In this document: piece by piece, positions 22,101 through 35,500 of the stretch
Layout: every line of letters begins with the position of its first letter
Position numbering within the stretch: position 1 is the stretch's first letter
Source of the DNA: Antedon bifida
Taxonomy: Eukaryota; Echinodermata; Crinoidea; Comatulida; Antedonidae
Assembly (NCBI GenBank): GCA_963402885.1
Contig: OY727095.1
Span: 1,617,001-1,681,000 of the forward strand
Direction of reading: 5' to 3'
Length of the DNA stretch: 64,000 bases
The notes under the pieces: generated by a model
Database searches by the model: none
What the model was told of the DNA's origin: nothing
The model's input: the letters and a program-made list of their open reading frames with translations, nothing else
Position numbers and translations under genes: made by a program

Positions 22101-25100
22101 GTATATGCAGATTACACCAAACTTCAATATTCACTGAATATTTGTATTCAATGAAGAACCTAGTTTGTTAATTAGCGTCACATGGCATACTTTTTTGTGT
22201 TCCAAAAATAATTTTTAGGTCAAATGTAAGTAAAATGCACAACCATTTTTTACATACTCACTGTATGCTTTGGTTCAATATGAAAATAACTATTAAATAC
22301 CTGAATCTCTCCAAGCACAATGACAACAGATGATCATGAGTAGGTTGATGGGTCAGGTCATAGGTCAACTGCTTCTTGACCTCAACTTCTTTTACTTTAT
22401 GAACTTTACCCAGTCCTCTTGATTTATAAAACTCTCTTTTTCTCAAAGCTTCATCTAATATTAACAGCCGAAATAAAAATGAATATATAATTTGTTTTAC
22501 TTTCAATGAGCTCTACTAAGGCAAGAGGTTTTTGAGAGACACAGATATCAGTGGTCATATTTACAATTCACACTTAAAAACTAAGGTAGATGCAATAAAT
22601 TTAAAAATTCTCAAGTGAACAGCACAATCCTGAAATATTTTGTTGACTTTTTCTTGTTGAAAAAACAGACATTTAGATTCATTTTAAATTCAGAATTGAA
22701 TAAAGAAAATGATAATCATCTATTTTAATGCTTGGTTCTATAAAACACTGTGCCCTAAAGGCATTTAATAAGTAGTAGTTTAATTATTTATTAATTGCTA
22801 TTTAATATTGTAAATTCAACAATGTTTACTTTGTTGCAATAAAGAAAAATTTGAATTTATTGAAAGGTGCTTTTTTGCTTTGTTCAGAAAATCTATTAAC
22901 CTATTTTAGACTGGTTAATATACCCTTGATCTATAAATAAATATGCCCTTAATTTATAATTAAGGATATCCCATGTCAGCCTAAAACTTTTTATCATTTA
23001 CATTTCAAACTGTTAATTTGAAAAATGACTTTCTACCTTTCCACAAATGAGGAACCAGTGTAAAAACAATGTCTTGCATAGTGCGATCAGGTCGAAGGTT
23101 AACCAGAGGTTGCGTCTCATGGATTTTGATATTACACATTGGACAATGCTTTGACGTTTGAAGATATTTGACAATACAACTCTTACAGACTAAAAAATAA
23201 ACAAACTTTAGTGATTCAAATATAATATGGTTTCTACGTCCATGATTGATCTATGTCTATTGATATTTGGCGCCCCCTATGACCTAATTTATGCCGTAAT
23301 TAATCTCATAAATTGTCTTGATTAGGAGAAAAAAATAATGCATCCAATCGATCATGGTAGTAGATGTAAATGGTATAGTCAATCAAATGATCATTATCAA
23401 TACTTATTATTATTTGGCACTAAAGTTGTACAGTACAGTGATATTTCCAGTTCCAACAGCTATTCGATAGGGTGTTTTGAACTTGTTTGACAACAATGTT
23501 TAACTGGTTATTTGAAATCTGTTTGTTACACAGGAAAGTGTCCCTAAATATTGTGGGGTGTTACCTAATACTGTGGGGTGTCACCTAATACTGTGGGGTG
23601 TCACTTAATACTGTGGGGTGACCCTTGATACTGTGGGGTGTCCCTTGATACTGTGTGGTGTCCCTTAATACTGTGTGGTGTCCCTTGATACTGTGGGGTG
23701 TCCCTTAATACTGTGGGGTGTCACTTAATACTGTGGGGTGACCCTTGATACTGTTGGGTGTCCCTTGATACTGTGGGGTGTCCCTTGATACTGTGGGGTG
23801 TCCCTTGATACTGTGGGGTGTCCCTTGATACTGTGGGGTGTCCCTTGATACTGTGGGGTGTCCCTTAATACTGTGGGGTGTCCCTTACTACTGTGGGGTG
23901 TACCTTGATACTGTGGGGTGTCCCTTAATACTGTGGGGTGTCCCTTGATACTGTGGGATGTCCCTTGATACTGTGGGATGTCCCTTGATACTGTGGGGTG
24001 TCCCTTGATACTGTGGGGTGTCCCTTGATACTGTGGGGTGTCCCTTGATACTGTGGGGTGTCCCTTGATACTGTGGGGTGTCCCTTGATACTGTGGGGTG
24101 TCCCTTGATACTGTGGGGTGTCACTTGATACTGTGGGGTGTCACTTAATACTGTGGGATGTCCCTTGATACTGTGGGGTGTCCCTTGATACTGTGGGATG
24201 TACCTTGATACTGTGGGGTGTCACTTAATACTGTGGGGTGTCCCTTGATACTGTGGGGTGTCCCTTGATACTGTGGGATGTCCCTTGATACTGTGGGGTG
24301 TCCCTTGATACTGTGGGGTGTCCCTTGATACTGTGGGGTGTCCCTTGATACTGTGGGGTGTCCCTTGATACTGTGGGGTGTCCCTTGATACTGTGGGGTG
24401 TCCCTTGATACTGTGGGGTGTCACTTAATACTGTGGGGTGTACCTTGATACTGTGGGGTGTCACTTAATACTGTGGGGTGTCCCTTGATACTGTGGGGTG
24501 TCCCTTGATAATGTGGGATGTCCCTTGATACTGTGGGATGTCCCTTGATACTGTGGGATGTCCCTTGATACTGTGGGGTGTCCCTTGATACTGTGGGGTG
24601 TCCCTTGATACTGTGGGGTGTCCCTTGATACTGTGTGGTGTCCCTTGATACTGTGTGGTGTCCCTTAATACTGTGTGGTGTCCCTTGATACTGTGGGGTG
24701 TCCCTTGATACTGTGGGGTGTCCCTTGATACTGTGGGGTGTCCCTTGATACTGTGGGGTGTCCCTTGATACTGTGTGGTGTCCCTTGATACTGTGTGGTG
24801 TCCCTTAATACTGTTGGGTATCCCTTAATACTGTGGGGTGTCCCTTAATACTGTGGGGTGTCCCTTAATACTGTGGGGTGTCCCTTAGTACTGTGGGGTG
24901 TCCCTTAATACTGTGGGGTGTCCCTTGATACTGTGGGGTGTCCCTTGATACTGTTGGGTGTCCCTTAATACTGTTGGGTGTCCCTTAATACTGTGGGGTG
25001 TCCCTTGATACTGTGGGGTGTCCCTTAATACTGTTGGGTGTCCCTTAATACTGTGGGGTGTCCCTTAATACTGTGGGGTGTCCCTTAATACTGTGGGGTG

Positions 25101-25876
25101 TCCCAAAGGAGGGGCTCTACTGTATAGAGGCCTCTTGATTTTGTACTTTACTTGGGTTTGACTGCTGGGGTTTCTCTAATTTTGTACTTTACTTGGGTTC
25201 TACTGCTTGGGTTTCTCAAATTTTGTACTTGTTAAACGAACACTGACTTACATGTGTGTAGACATTCTGTAATGGTAGTAGCATCCACAAAATACCCAGC
25301 ACACAGAATACAAACTATATGCTGGTTCAGATTGCATACTTTTAACATAAGAGGTTTCTGGAAAAAAAAGAGAAGAATGTGAACTTTATTTATTACCTTC
25401 ACCAAGGAGATTACAAATTTATTTTTCTGTTAGCAAAATTACATCGAAACTACCCGGATTTGACCAAAAAATAATTTTAAGCATTTCGCAAATTCCCGCC
25501 TTGGATACACACATTACAATTCACACGGCTGAAAAATCTCTTCTACACAGTCTTAAAGCATATTTTAAGGCTTTCTACACAATTTAATTTCAACATAGCA
25601 CACATTCCTCTGGATATTATTTTCTTTTTTCCCCAGCCCACCCTTAACTTAGCACTCTATCTTATTTTTGAAGGTTTTTTTTAAATAAAATTAATAATTA
25701 TTATTATAATATAAATTAAAAACAAAGTAAGATCTTACAGTCTTTCACAAGTTGAACATTATAACTGTTTTAGTTTTCAGTTTTATCTTTAGAAGTAAAA
25801 GATGGAGCATTGTTAATCTTACCTCATCCTCAAGTTCAGCATTGGCTCTAGGCTTCAAGCTTTGTATTGCAAACAT
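19002..25876 (-). CDS. PCGF1: Polycomb group RING finger protein 1 (PRC1.1 subunit)
   Basis: Seven minus-strand exons: 25876-25823, 25357-25252, 23189-23037, 22454-22301, 21827-21704, 20055-19972, 19367-19002; phases match and the total is 1041 nt (346 residues). Exons 2-3 join as HTF-CKSC and restore a C3HC4 RING (C34, C37, C50, H52, C55, C58, C69, C72). [40 protein letters not shown] and HETQPLVNL closely match PCGF1 rather than other PCGF paralogues. REFYKSRGL, LCLERF, KKYIRCSVR and IWLEHWF mark the RAWUL domain (about 148-235). In the known family, PCGF1 pairs with RING1 and BCOR in nuclear PRC1.1 for H2A Lys119 mono-ubiquitination. Vertebrate PCGF1 ends soon after RAWUL; here about 110 more residues follow, low in complexity with recurring VENT/VEN motifs and running into the 145-bp repeat. 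That tail is the least certain part. Confidence 0.93.
20304..20702. mobile_element. Inverted-repeat MITE in PCGF1 intron 5
   Basis: Left end TTAAGGCCCATTTACACTAG then GACGATAACGATGACGATAA; right end, reversed, TAAAAGCCCATTTACACTAG then GACGATAATGATCGACGATAA-like. Two ATGACGTCAT palindromes with ATTTGATTGG arms lie inside, suggesting a palindromic interior. No ORF. Confidence 0.85.
21900..22095 (+). mobile_element. SINE body, head truncated (PCGF1 intron 4)
   Basis: Contains GGCAAGACACTTTACTTTAC, GCCTCTCTCCACCCAGGTGT, AATGGGTACCTGG, GATTACTAGCTG and ends TAGGCGCTTTATACATCCAG then TATTATTATT. The same body with an intact tRNA-like head is at 16740-16912. Confidence 0.7.
23541..25100. repeat. 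20-bp satellite, 78 units, in PCGF1 intron 2
   Basis: Consensus TCCCTTGATACTGTGGGGTG. Unit boundaries stay in exact 20-bp register over all 1560 bp, with only substitutions (GATA/AATA, GGGG/TGGG/GGGA, TCCC/TCAC/TACC). Variant units recur in short blocks, indicating segmental amplification. The 60-nt codon period keeps minus-strand frames open; these are not genes. Confidence 0.97.
25138..25230. repeat. 40-bp tandem duplication beside the satellite
   Basis: ATTTTGTACTTTACTTGGGT followed by CTGCT-GGGTTTCTC occurs twice, with a third start at about 25218. It lies in PCGF1 intron 2, just before exon 2 on the minus strand. Confidence 0.85.
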
Positions 25877-28239
25877 TTTCTTTAAAAATATGAATTAAAA
25901 TGATATTATCAATTGAGTCATGGATACTGGAATTTCCTTAATCTTTAATATAATCTACAAAATTATATTTAAATTCAATATAGTATTCTTTGTAGGCCTA
26001 TTATTAAAAATAAAAGTGGATCCGTATTATATTGTTTGAAGGTTTGCATGGCGAAATTAATCAAATGTTGATATAAATTTTGCAGTACACGTTTAGGCCT
26101 ATTTTAGTTCTGAAAAGAACTGTTGAGTTTTTCGACGTTTCGATCGATATGCTTTGATCGTCCACAGGAGTGAGAATGGACCCGTATTATTATCATTTTG
26201 ATATAGCAATTTATATACTAATATATACAGTATATTTACAATTTGTATTTAAGGACAAAACGACCACAAGCTAGGACAAAAGCACAAAAATATAGACTGG
26301 GTAAACTACTACAGTCATTCTCAATCAAAAGGTTTAGCCTAGCCTGAGTGAGTTCACTTAATTAATTTAATTAACTACAAAACTTACATAACAGACCACT
26401 ACTGATAAATATAAGTTATTACAAAACTAACAATACATTTGTTACCTAAAATAGTTTGCAACAAAACACATAAAAGGGACTTTTAATTACAAAAAGCAGA
26501 GCGAACGTGATTCCGTCTTTTTTCTATCGTCGACCCACCATTTTTGGTAAAAAAACTGTTGAGGGCGGCATACATCACCATTAAACCGTTTTGACGTGAG
26601 ATCGGGGATAATTATTAATTATAGGGGCCACATAGTTTTGTACATCAGTTCGTTGTGTTGTAGGCCTATTACACCTCTGAGTAGATCTAGTGCAGCAGTA
26701 TTTATACTACTTATAAGTAGACCTCCACCACTGTGGTTTTATAAACTCATTTTAATATTCAGTATAATAAGGAAGATAGTTATAAAATGAAAGCCCGGCT
26801 AGATATTTTTTTTTATAATAAAGAGACATTTTTTTCCAGAAGCAGGCCCTAAAACATAAACGATTTTTTAAAATTGTCTTTTTTCTTGCATTTTTCTTCT
26901 GTTTACATCAGCATACACACACTGATTCAACATAAGAATTAATGTGTAGTAGGCCTATACAATTATAGATATAGTAAATTCCAGACCAGCTGCTGATCTC
27001 TACAATTTGGAATTAAATCAATTTATCACACACAGTCACACATAGGATATTATCAAACTAGATAAGAAAACAGATCACGCCTACAATGAATGAGGATACT
27101 TTGAAAAAATAATGATATAAAACTAAATACGACAAACATTGCAGCTTAATAGGCCTATTTGTTTGTGTCTAGCTGACAGTAGGATGCAACGTTTATGTTC
27201 CGATATAGACAGGTTTATGGTTCTTGCATCATACACATTATTAATCTGTTCAGTGCCATTTTAATGGAATATCTAGGTAGGCCTACGGACGGATATTTTG
27301 AAAGCCTGTAATGGAAATTGAATTACACTATACCGTAATTTTGCAGATTCAATTTTCATCTTTAAAAGCAAATAGAGTTTACTTTGTAGGCCTTACTGGT
27401 ACATTTAACAAAGATCCACAATTCAGAGTTTTACATTGATGTTTATATTATTTGTCACAATTTTACAGTAAGAGTAGAAAAAAAAACATTAAAATTAGGC
27501 CTACTGTACATACGATGGAGAAAAAGAAGGAGAACTGTGATTGTTATAAAAGAAAAATTAGATATCATAGGTAGAACAAGAAGAAGAGGAAGGAAAAGGA
27601 TAGCTATGATTGATAAATCAAAAAAATAAAATACGTATTCTGAACTAAAAAAAGAAGCACTAAATAGAGAAGTATGGAAAAAGAAGACTGTAATGGACCT
27701 GCCAAATGACAAGGTAGGTAGACATAAGAGAGCTTTAAGACAGGTTCCACCAGGAAAAAAGTTGTTATAATATAATAATAATATATACAGTTTGGATCAA
27801 TGTTCATAGACAGAGACGAACAGGGGTTACAGACGGTACATACACTACACAAGAGACAAACAAATAAATAAGGGTAAAAGAGGTGTTTAAAATAGGTCAA
27901 AAATTTGGGTGAAATATTAAGTTGGTTTGTATTTTGATATTAGGAATTTTTTTGTATTTTGACTTAAATGTGATGAAACTATGATCAAATAAAGACTTGT
28001 TAAGGGAGTTCCATAGTAAGGGGCCTGTGTGGATGATTGGATTTCGGGGAGAGTTTCGATTTAGGTTAGATTGGACGTTGCAAGCAATTTATCTGGCTGT
28101 TTAGTGTTATAGTTTGTTTATTTATGATTAAACCATTGCACCATGTTTGAAAGGTGAAGTGTCTAAAATAAATGATTAACTAGGCCTATAGTTATATTTT
28201 AAGACTTGTAAAAACCAATGTGTAATGTGTGACGCAGTT
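25877..28239. other. Divergent intergenic region between PCGF1 and NLR-A
   Basis: The minus-strand PCGF1 start and the plus-strand NLR-A promoter face away from each other here. No exon is supported. Near 26132-26165 the phrase CGACGTTTCGATCGATATG and GATCGTCC looks like the end of a mobile element. PCGF1 promoter elements could not be pinned down. Confidence 0.45.
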
Positions 28240-28241
28240 GG

Positions 28242-28410
28242 AATTAAATAATTAGGTGATCAGCGGTTTTGTGTCATTCAGTAAGGAGCGGCTCGGGCTG
28301 GTGGTGGAACTACAACTTCTTTCAGCAAATACTCTAAAATGTATATGCTGTACATTAAGATACCTGAGCCTCCTTTGCATGTGATTGGTAACCTTGATGG
28401 TACAAGAATT
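28242..28410 (+). promoter_or_regulatory. NLR-A core promoter and first leader exon
   Basis: A TATA-like AATTAAATA at 28242-28250 lies about 33 bp upstream of an initiator-like TCATTCAGT (A at 28280), followed by AAGGAGCGGCTCGGGCTGGT. The leader exon ends at 28410 with donor GTAAGT and joins an acceptor at 29518. The same leader recurs at 43958-44130 and 63184-63360, whereas flanking DNA differs, which supports the promoter call. Confidence 0.75.
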
Positions 28411-29560
28411 GTAAGTTTATTTATCTGTTTAAAATTAGACCTCTGTGTACTAATTAGGAGGATATGGAACTTTTTAGTGCGCTTAAATATGGATTAGTTA
28501 ACAAAATGTTGAACTCATTTGATTTAGGAGAAAGCTTTGAACATTTAATATATGAAGAGTTTTTCAAATTTAATGTTTTTCCTTTTTTTTATCTCACGTC
28601 TGCCGTGGTCATATCGCGTCTATATTCAATCCAGTCATGGGTATTTGGAGCTCATTTCTAAATCATGGATTTTGTTCTCCATCTTGAGATCTTGTTAGCA
28701 GTAAAATATAAAAAAAGGATATATTGAAAAAAAAAAGTGTGTAGTAGACGGAATATTTATCGGTGTGGCGCCTGTCTCATAGGATGCCTTGTATCGTAAA
28801 AATACGTTTTAATGTATCGTATTGTTTAACTCGGTAAGATAATCTCGGGAGATATCCATGCGCGCAATCATTTGTTATATTTTGTTACATTTGTGTTGTA
28901 CATGTGTGAATCGGGTATTATTTAAATGTTTAAATTAGGCATTACACATACATATATGTTAATATAATCGATTAGAAATACTTTTAAAGTATTATTACTG
29001 TTAGAAAAGGCAATTTTACAAGAGTATTCCTTCGAAAAAATTCCACATCAATGTGCATCTTGCCTAATCACCTATTCATAAAGCTATGATCTGATTGGAT
29101 AATTGTTATCTTTGTCGTTGCGATTCAGTAGTTAAAGTACGTATTTACCCAGAGTTGTAGTGGGTAGATGCATAAAGCCCGGCATGCGATACGATATCTG
29201 TCTTGAAATGTATGTTGTGACGTGTGTGAATGTTGATGTTTACTTATAAAATGAGACGAATATAGAGTCGGATAAAGTGAATTTTGAGATAAAATACAGA
29301 TATATAAAAATGAATTATAATTTTTTTTACAAGTTTAGCTCTGTCTACATTATTAACAACAACATGTGATGTGCTTATTATATGGATACAATGATGTCAT
29401 ATCACTACCATATTTGGCATATCGCTACCATATTTGGGCACATACACTTTTTGTTGTCACATACACTTTGATGTAGACATAGCTTTAGTTGATACAAGTT
29501 TTTATTTAATTTTTACAGAACAATTTTGGTGTAAACAAATCAATTACTGTACAAGCCTAA
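28339..29560 (+). CDS. Upstream ORF in the NLR-A leader, 37 codons, spliced
   Basis: ATG at 28339 opens MYMLYIKIPEPPL and continues to NLDGTRI at the exon end (28410). After splicing to 29519 it reads 13 more residues and stops at 29558-29560, 11 bp before the NLR ATG at 29572. Compared with the NLR-B leader over 22 codons, I count three silent and four amino-acid changes. That could be a translated regulatory uORF or merely a conserved leader; translation is not shown. Confidence 0.4.
29334..29487. mobile_element. MITE, GTCTAC-CTATC family, in the NLR-A leader intron
   Basis: Ends TTTAGCTCTGTCTACAT and, reversed, TAAAGCTATGTCTACATC. The interior holds two copies of CACTACCATATTTGG-type text, the reverse of the 21-bp unit amplified at 6730-6961. 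It ends 31 bp before the acceptor of the second leader exon. Confidence 0.8.
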
Positions 29561-29571
29561 AGATCAACAAC

Positions 29572-32500
29572 ATGGCATCCACTGGTGGTAAGAGCATCAT
29601 ATAAACTTACGTCATATACAAATTATATAAATCGTTGAAAATATGAAATATAAATATTATCTCAGATTAATCTTTTATATTTCTTATATTTAATGACATA
29701 GTATATCATAACTGTGTTCTTATATCTTTATTTCTTATAAAGTGTTATATAATTAATGCTTATTGTCATACTTAACCTGAGACAACATTAATAATTTGAT
29801 TGTTGTCTCAGACTAATATCTCTTGAAATAATAGTTATTAATCAACAGTTATACAGTAGATTTCAACATAAAATTCTAATCTGTAGGATTCTAGACATAG
29901 GCCTACTTTGTGTCAGGCTTTTGTTTGGTTTGTTTTATTTGCATCTCAAAGTTAGCTAACACTAACAATATGGTAGACTGCTAAATATTTGCTTTGAAAC
30001 AGAGAGAGGGAGAGAGAGCCGTGGTTTGTAAAAGACAAACTATTGTTTTGTGTCGGACGGCTCCTCGTAACTGTCAAAACAACACGATACATTTTGAACT
30101 TAGAAAACAAAAAACAATATTTTGCATTGTATTAGGGGTCAAACCAACACCAGATGGGGATTTGAGTATTTTTTATTCAGTAAGTGAGTTAAGTGAAATT
30201 ATATAATAATTGTTCTGTCATTAAACTTACTGCCGGAGTAGATCAAAGTATCCATACGTGTACTTGTACGTTGATTTGGCGTTCTTCCTTAAGTAGTCCT
30301 GCTTCATTAACACTTATTGTTTATGTTTTACGACTACATTGCACTAATTTGCATACTTAATTTATATTATAGAAATCCCAGAGGAGGATTTCAGGCAACT
30401 GGTGACCGATATAGCAAATTGGTATGATTGGAGTGGATATCTCACAAGATTGAAACTATTATACAAAGACCATCTGAATATGTCTAACGTGGAGTTGGGC
30501 AGAGCTAAAAGTGTAATAGATCTACTACAGGATTTAACTTCCTCTGGATGTTTGTGTTCATCAAACCTTACTATTATATATGACACAATAAAGATAACCA
30601 AGCAATTTGGCTTTAAGTCAAGCGTTAAGAATCAACCTCCAGAGGATATTAAGGAACACGTAGTACTGATGTTGACACCATTTAGACAAAAGGTTTATCA
30701 ACTGGGATTAGAACTTAAAGAGGATGGTGTATCCACACTAGATTCTTTATATAACAATCCAGTGAAGAAATATCAAGACAGCTGGAGTTTGATTATGGAT
30801 TTTGAAGACAGAAAGATCATTGATAAGGATTTTCGAAAGATGGAGACATTTCTTACACGTTTAGGAAGAAATGGAATGACAGGAGTTAAGAAGATTTTCA
30901 TTGAAGGTTGGTTTCTTTTCTATTCATTGTTGTTGTTGTACATTACATATTGATTCCTATGTTAAATTCAAACAATATAAAATCTACATTAAATGATTGT
31001 TATGAATATGTCTGCTCTATTATTCAATTCCAATTTTTAGTATCATACCAGATCCCTCCACAAACAAAGCATATGTCACCTTTCCGTTCCATTCCCAGTC
31101 TAATACAACGTTGATCTTGACTTTAAAACTCAGGTACAGGCATGCATTTTATATATGATATCTGGTTAATTGTACATAAAACAAATATAGATCGATAATT
31201 ATTGAAATGTATGACCAATAGACATTTTTTACCCGCACCTGGCCTTTAAACTGTTGGATGCAATTTATACTAGATATTTGATTTATATCTTTTAAAATAT
31301 ATTACAATATGGGTTTGTGGGATTTTTAATTGATTATATATAATATATATTATATATAATTTTAATTGTAATAAAGTATTCAATTAATAGTATGGTATTT
31401 TCTCTAAGATGTAGAATTGGATGAAGAAGAAATAATAATGGAGCAAGACCCTGAAAAGCTATCACAAAGAGAAAGAGGTAAGAAATAACTGTAATTTACT
31501 TGATTACTTGACTTTATCATGCAACTTTATTTGGAATATTGTGCAAATAATGAACATTCGCCAACAATAGTTCAATGTTAGCAAACAGCAGTAGTATAAA
31601 CAACACAAAAAACAGTTACGAATTTCCGATAAGAGAGGAAATTACTACTTTTACTACATGCTTATGCAAACAAAAGCAGTTTATATCCATAATACAATTC
31701 TCGACAAATAATTTTGTACTTTGAAATTATTCTATGAAACAGTTATTCAATCAGTACTAGTTATCTCTTTTATTGCTTGGTTCGGTAATTTAAATGAAAC
31801 ACACAAGAAAGGTGGTCTCATTAGAATTATTAAGATAGCATCAAATATAATTGGTTGTACGGTTAATGATTTAAAATATCTTTATGAAAAACAGGTCCAT
31901 TAAGTAAAATTTTAGAATATAAGAAACATCCATTACATATGAGATTTTAAAAGAACAAGTCAGGCCGGCTACGGGCTCCTAGAGCTGATACGTCAACAAA
32001 CCGACTGTCTTTTGTATCAAATTCAACTCATATTTTTAACTCAAAGATTGTTAGATCATAATAGCGCACATGCAATATATATTTTAAAGTTTTACTGTTG
32101 ATGGATGTTTTAATTAATGTTTTTAAATTGTAAATTCGTTCTATGTATGATGTAATTGTGAATGTTTTACCATATTTTTCTGTCGAGGAAAACAATTTTT
32201 TCATGTACATTTTCTATATATGGAACGAATAAAGATTTGATTTGTTTTGATGTTACTGTATAGTCTGCTACCCTTTCAAACGGATACGTTGAAAAGGAAA
32301 GACGTTAAGTCTACATAACATATTGAAAGATTAATGACATTTTTTATATTTTTTAGATGACAAAATAAGAAACTACCTAGTAACCAATCAACAGAATTTG
32401 TACCGCAATTTCAATCGTTTGACACCACAAATCATGAATGCTGCATTTGAAGTAGATATAGCTGACTTGTTCACCGAGCTGGTTCTACTATCAAACACAA

Positions 32501-35500
32501 AGAAGGCTGGTGGTTATCCTGAACCAAACCCCATAAAATTTAAAGATCTATTACAAATAATTGAATCTACACCTGAATGCAGAATTCTTATCAGTGGTGA
32601 AGGCGGTATTGGTAAGACTACTTTACTGAGGTATTTTGCATATAACTGGGCTACTAAAAAATCATTTGAATTTTTTACAGGTAAAATACTTTTTCTTATC
32701 AACATTAGAGATTTAGACAAAAAAGACAATATGTTAGATGTTATTCTGAAGGAAATTGAAATTGACGACTTTAGCTTAGAAACAGATTTAGCAGAAGATC
32801 CAAGATTGATCAAGAAATTTATAATTGATCATCCTAATGAAATTGTATTGCTTTTAGACGGTTTGGACGAATTAAGATTCCAAAACAAAAGTCCACTACG
32901 TTTTTTCAGCAAAGAAAGATTAGAAAGAAGTTCAGTAGTAGTTACTTCTCGTTCAATAAATATAGATGAATACATTAAGAACAGCAATGTGCATGTGCAA
33001 ATTAAAGGATTCGATGACAAAAATGTAAGGAACTACATTAGAAAATATTTTATACATGTTAAAAAACAAGAATTGATATTTCAACTTGAGTTGAGTTTAA
33101 TCAATACTCTGGCGTATGATATGTGTAAAAACCCAATGCTGCTTCTCTCAATTTGTATGATGTGGGAAGAAGAGCAACTTCTTCCAACTGACAAAGCAGA
33201 TCTATTTAAGGCTTTTTTTGTATGTATTTTAAATCAGTTTAACAGACAAGGCAATGTTCCAAAAATCTCAGCATTTGAAAATATACCAGAGGAATATTTA
33301 ACCTCAATGCTTCTGTTAGGAAAGTGTATGTATCATGGATTAAAGAATAATCAACTTTCATTTATTAAAACTGATTTACATACTATAGCTATAAGAGATA
33401 AAGTAGACGATACACTTGCTTTAAAACTTGGGTTTGTATATGAAGATAAAACACATTCTACAAAGTCTGAATTGTCAAAGACATTTACAGCTCCTCATAA
33501 GTTAATAGTAGAATCTTTGGTTGGGTTTTACTTAAGTAAAGTGTGTGAAATAGTTAGTTTGGAGAGTGAGAATGATAACAATAAATTGCTTCTTTCAACG
33601 TTAGAGGATAAAGAATGGGAGAACATAAGAGAAAGTGAATATTTCATAATGGCACATAAATTTGCTATTGGATTTCTTGGCGCCCATGCTGCCAAGTTGT
33701 TGAAACATTGGATCACAAATAGATTTTCAACATATCGTTCGTTGACTTTACTTTTGAAAGTGGTTAATAAAAAGCATTTGGTGAGTGTAGAAAATGATCT
33801 TATGGATCATGTCACAGCAACAAAGTTAGACATCGAAATTATTTCAGTGTGTGACTCATTAAGAATATTTCTCTGTTATAATGAACAAAATGTAAGTGTA
33901 GATAATAATATATTTGATCTTATGAGAAAAGTTCATGATATCAATATTCCCCCAATTAATGAAAGGTTTTGTGATAATATGTCATCTGAGGAAAAAGGAA
34001 AAGTACTTGCCCACAGTTTAATTGCTGTACCAAATCAAGGGCAAATTTTAGAAAGGATTGTTGGAGATTGTATGAATTATATGATAGATGAATGTGAAAA
34101 ACACAACATGAAATATGACATAAGTCATCTTACAATTTATCATAAAGTAACTTCTGAATACTTAGCTCATATTTTAACACATTCTCCACGACTGAAATTT
34201 TTCATTGCAAATCCTGGTACTCTTACAGGTACCGTTTTGAATGATATCTTATCCCAATTATTTAATTTTGATATGAGTAATAATAATCTTAGTCAAATTA
34301 ATGGTGGTTCATTAGCATCTTTGAATCGTATGCATAGTTGCAATTTATCAGGTGAGGTAATAAATTGTATGATCAGAGGGTGCCCCAGCGGAGGAATCAC
34401 CTTGGGATTTTACGAACTGAATATAAGTGATAATAATCTGAGTCAAATCGATGCTGCTTCATTGTCATATTTAATCTGTAGTCCTAATCTGCAGATACTT
34501 TATCTGCATAATTGCAGATTATCAGGTCAAGTTATGAATGGTATGATCAGAGAGTGTTCTAGTAGACGAGTTACCCTGAGAATATCTAAACTGGATATAG
34601 GTGATAATAATCTGAGTCAAATCGATGCTGCTTCATTGTCATACTTAATCTGTAGTCCTTATCTGGATACGCTTGATCTGCATAATTGCAGTTTATCAGG
34701 TCAAGTTATGAATGGTATGATCAGAGAGTGTTCTAGTAGAGGAGTTACCCTAAGAGTATCTAAACTGTATATACGCGATAATAATCTGAGTCAAATCGAT
34801 GCTGCTTCATTGGAATATTTATTCAGTAGTCCTAATCTGAATTGGCTTAATCTGCATAATTGCAGTTTATCAGGTCAAGTCATGAATGGTATGATCAGAG
34901 AGTGTTCTAGTAAAGGTGTTACCTTGAGAGTACGTGAACTGGATATAAGTGATAATAATCTGAGTCAAATCGATGCTCCTTTATTGGCATATTTAATACG
35001 TAAATATCTGTCTAGTGTTAATCTGCATAATTGCAGTTTATCAGGTCAAGTTATGAGTGGTATTTTCAGACTGTTGTCCCTGCGTGTACGTGAACTGGAT
35101 ATAGGTGATAATAATCTGAGTCAAATCAATGTTGCTTTATTGGCATATTTTTTAATCTGTGGTACTAATCTGTTGAAGTTTAATCTGCATAATTGCAGTT
35201 TATCAGGTCAAGTCATGAATGGTATGATCAGAGAGTGTTCTAGTAGAGGTGTTACCCTGAAAGTACGTGCACTGGATATAAGTGATAATAATCTGAGTCA
35301 AATCGATGCTGCTTCATTGTCATACTTAATCTGTAGTCCTGATCTGGATACGCTTAATCTGCATAATTGTAGTTTATCAGGTGAAATCATGAATGGTATG
35401 GTCAGAGAGTGTTATAGTAGAGGAGTTACCCTGAGAGTATCTATCCTGTATATAAGCGATAATAATCTGAGTCAAATCGATGCTGCTTCATTGGAATATT

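Noticed and set aside
23888..24464. Minus-strand frames of TPHSIKGHPTVSRDTPQYQG repeats
   Set aside because: The 20-bp satellite in a PCGF1 intron read out of phase; same text appears in several frames.
23541..25100. CRISPR-like array
   Set aside because: Head-to-tail units without unique spacers in a eukaryotic intron: a satellite.
32514..33716. Minus-strand frames opposite the NACHT exon
   Set aside because: Shadows of the long coding exon; the same kind appears opposite NLR-B at 47167-49161.
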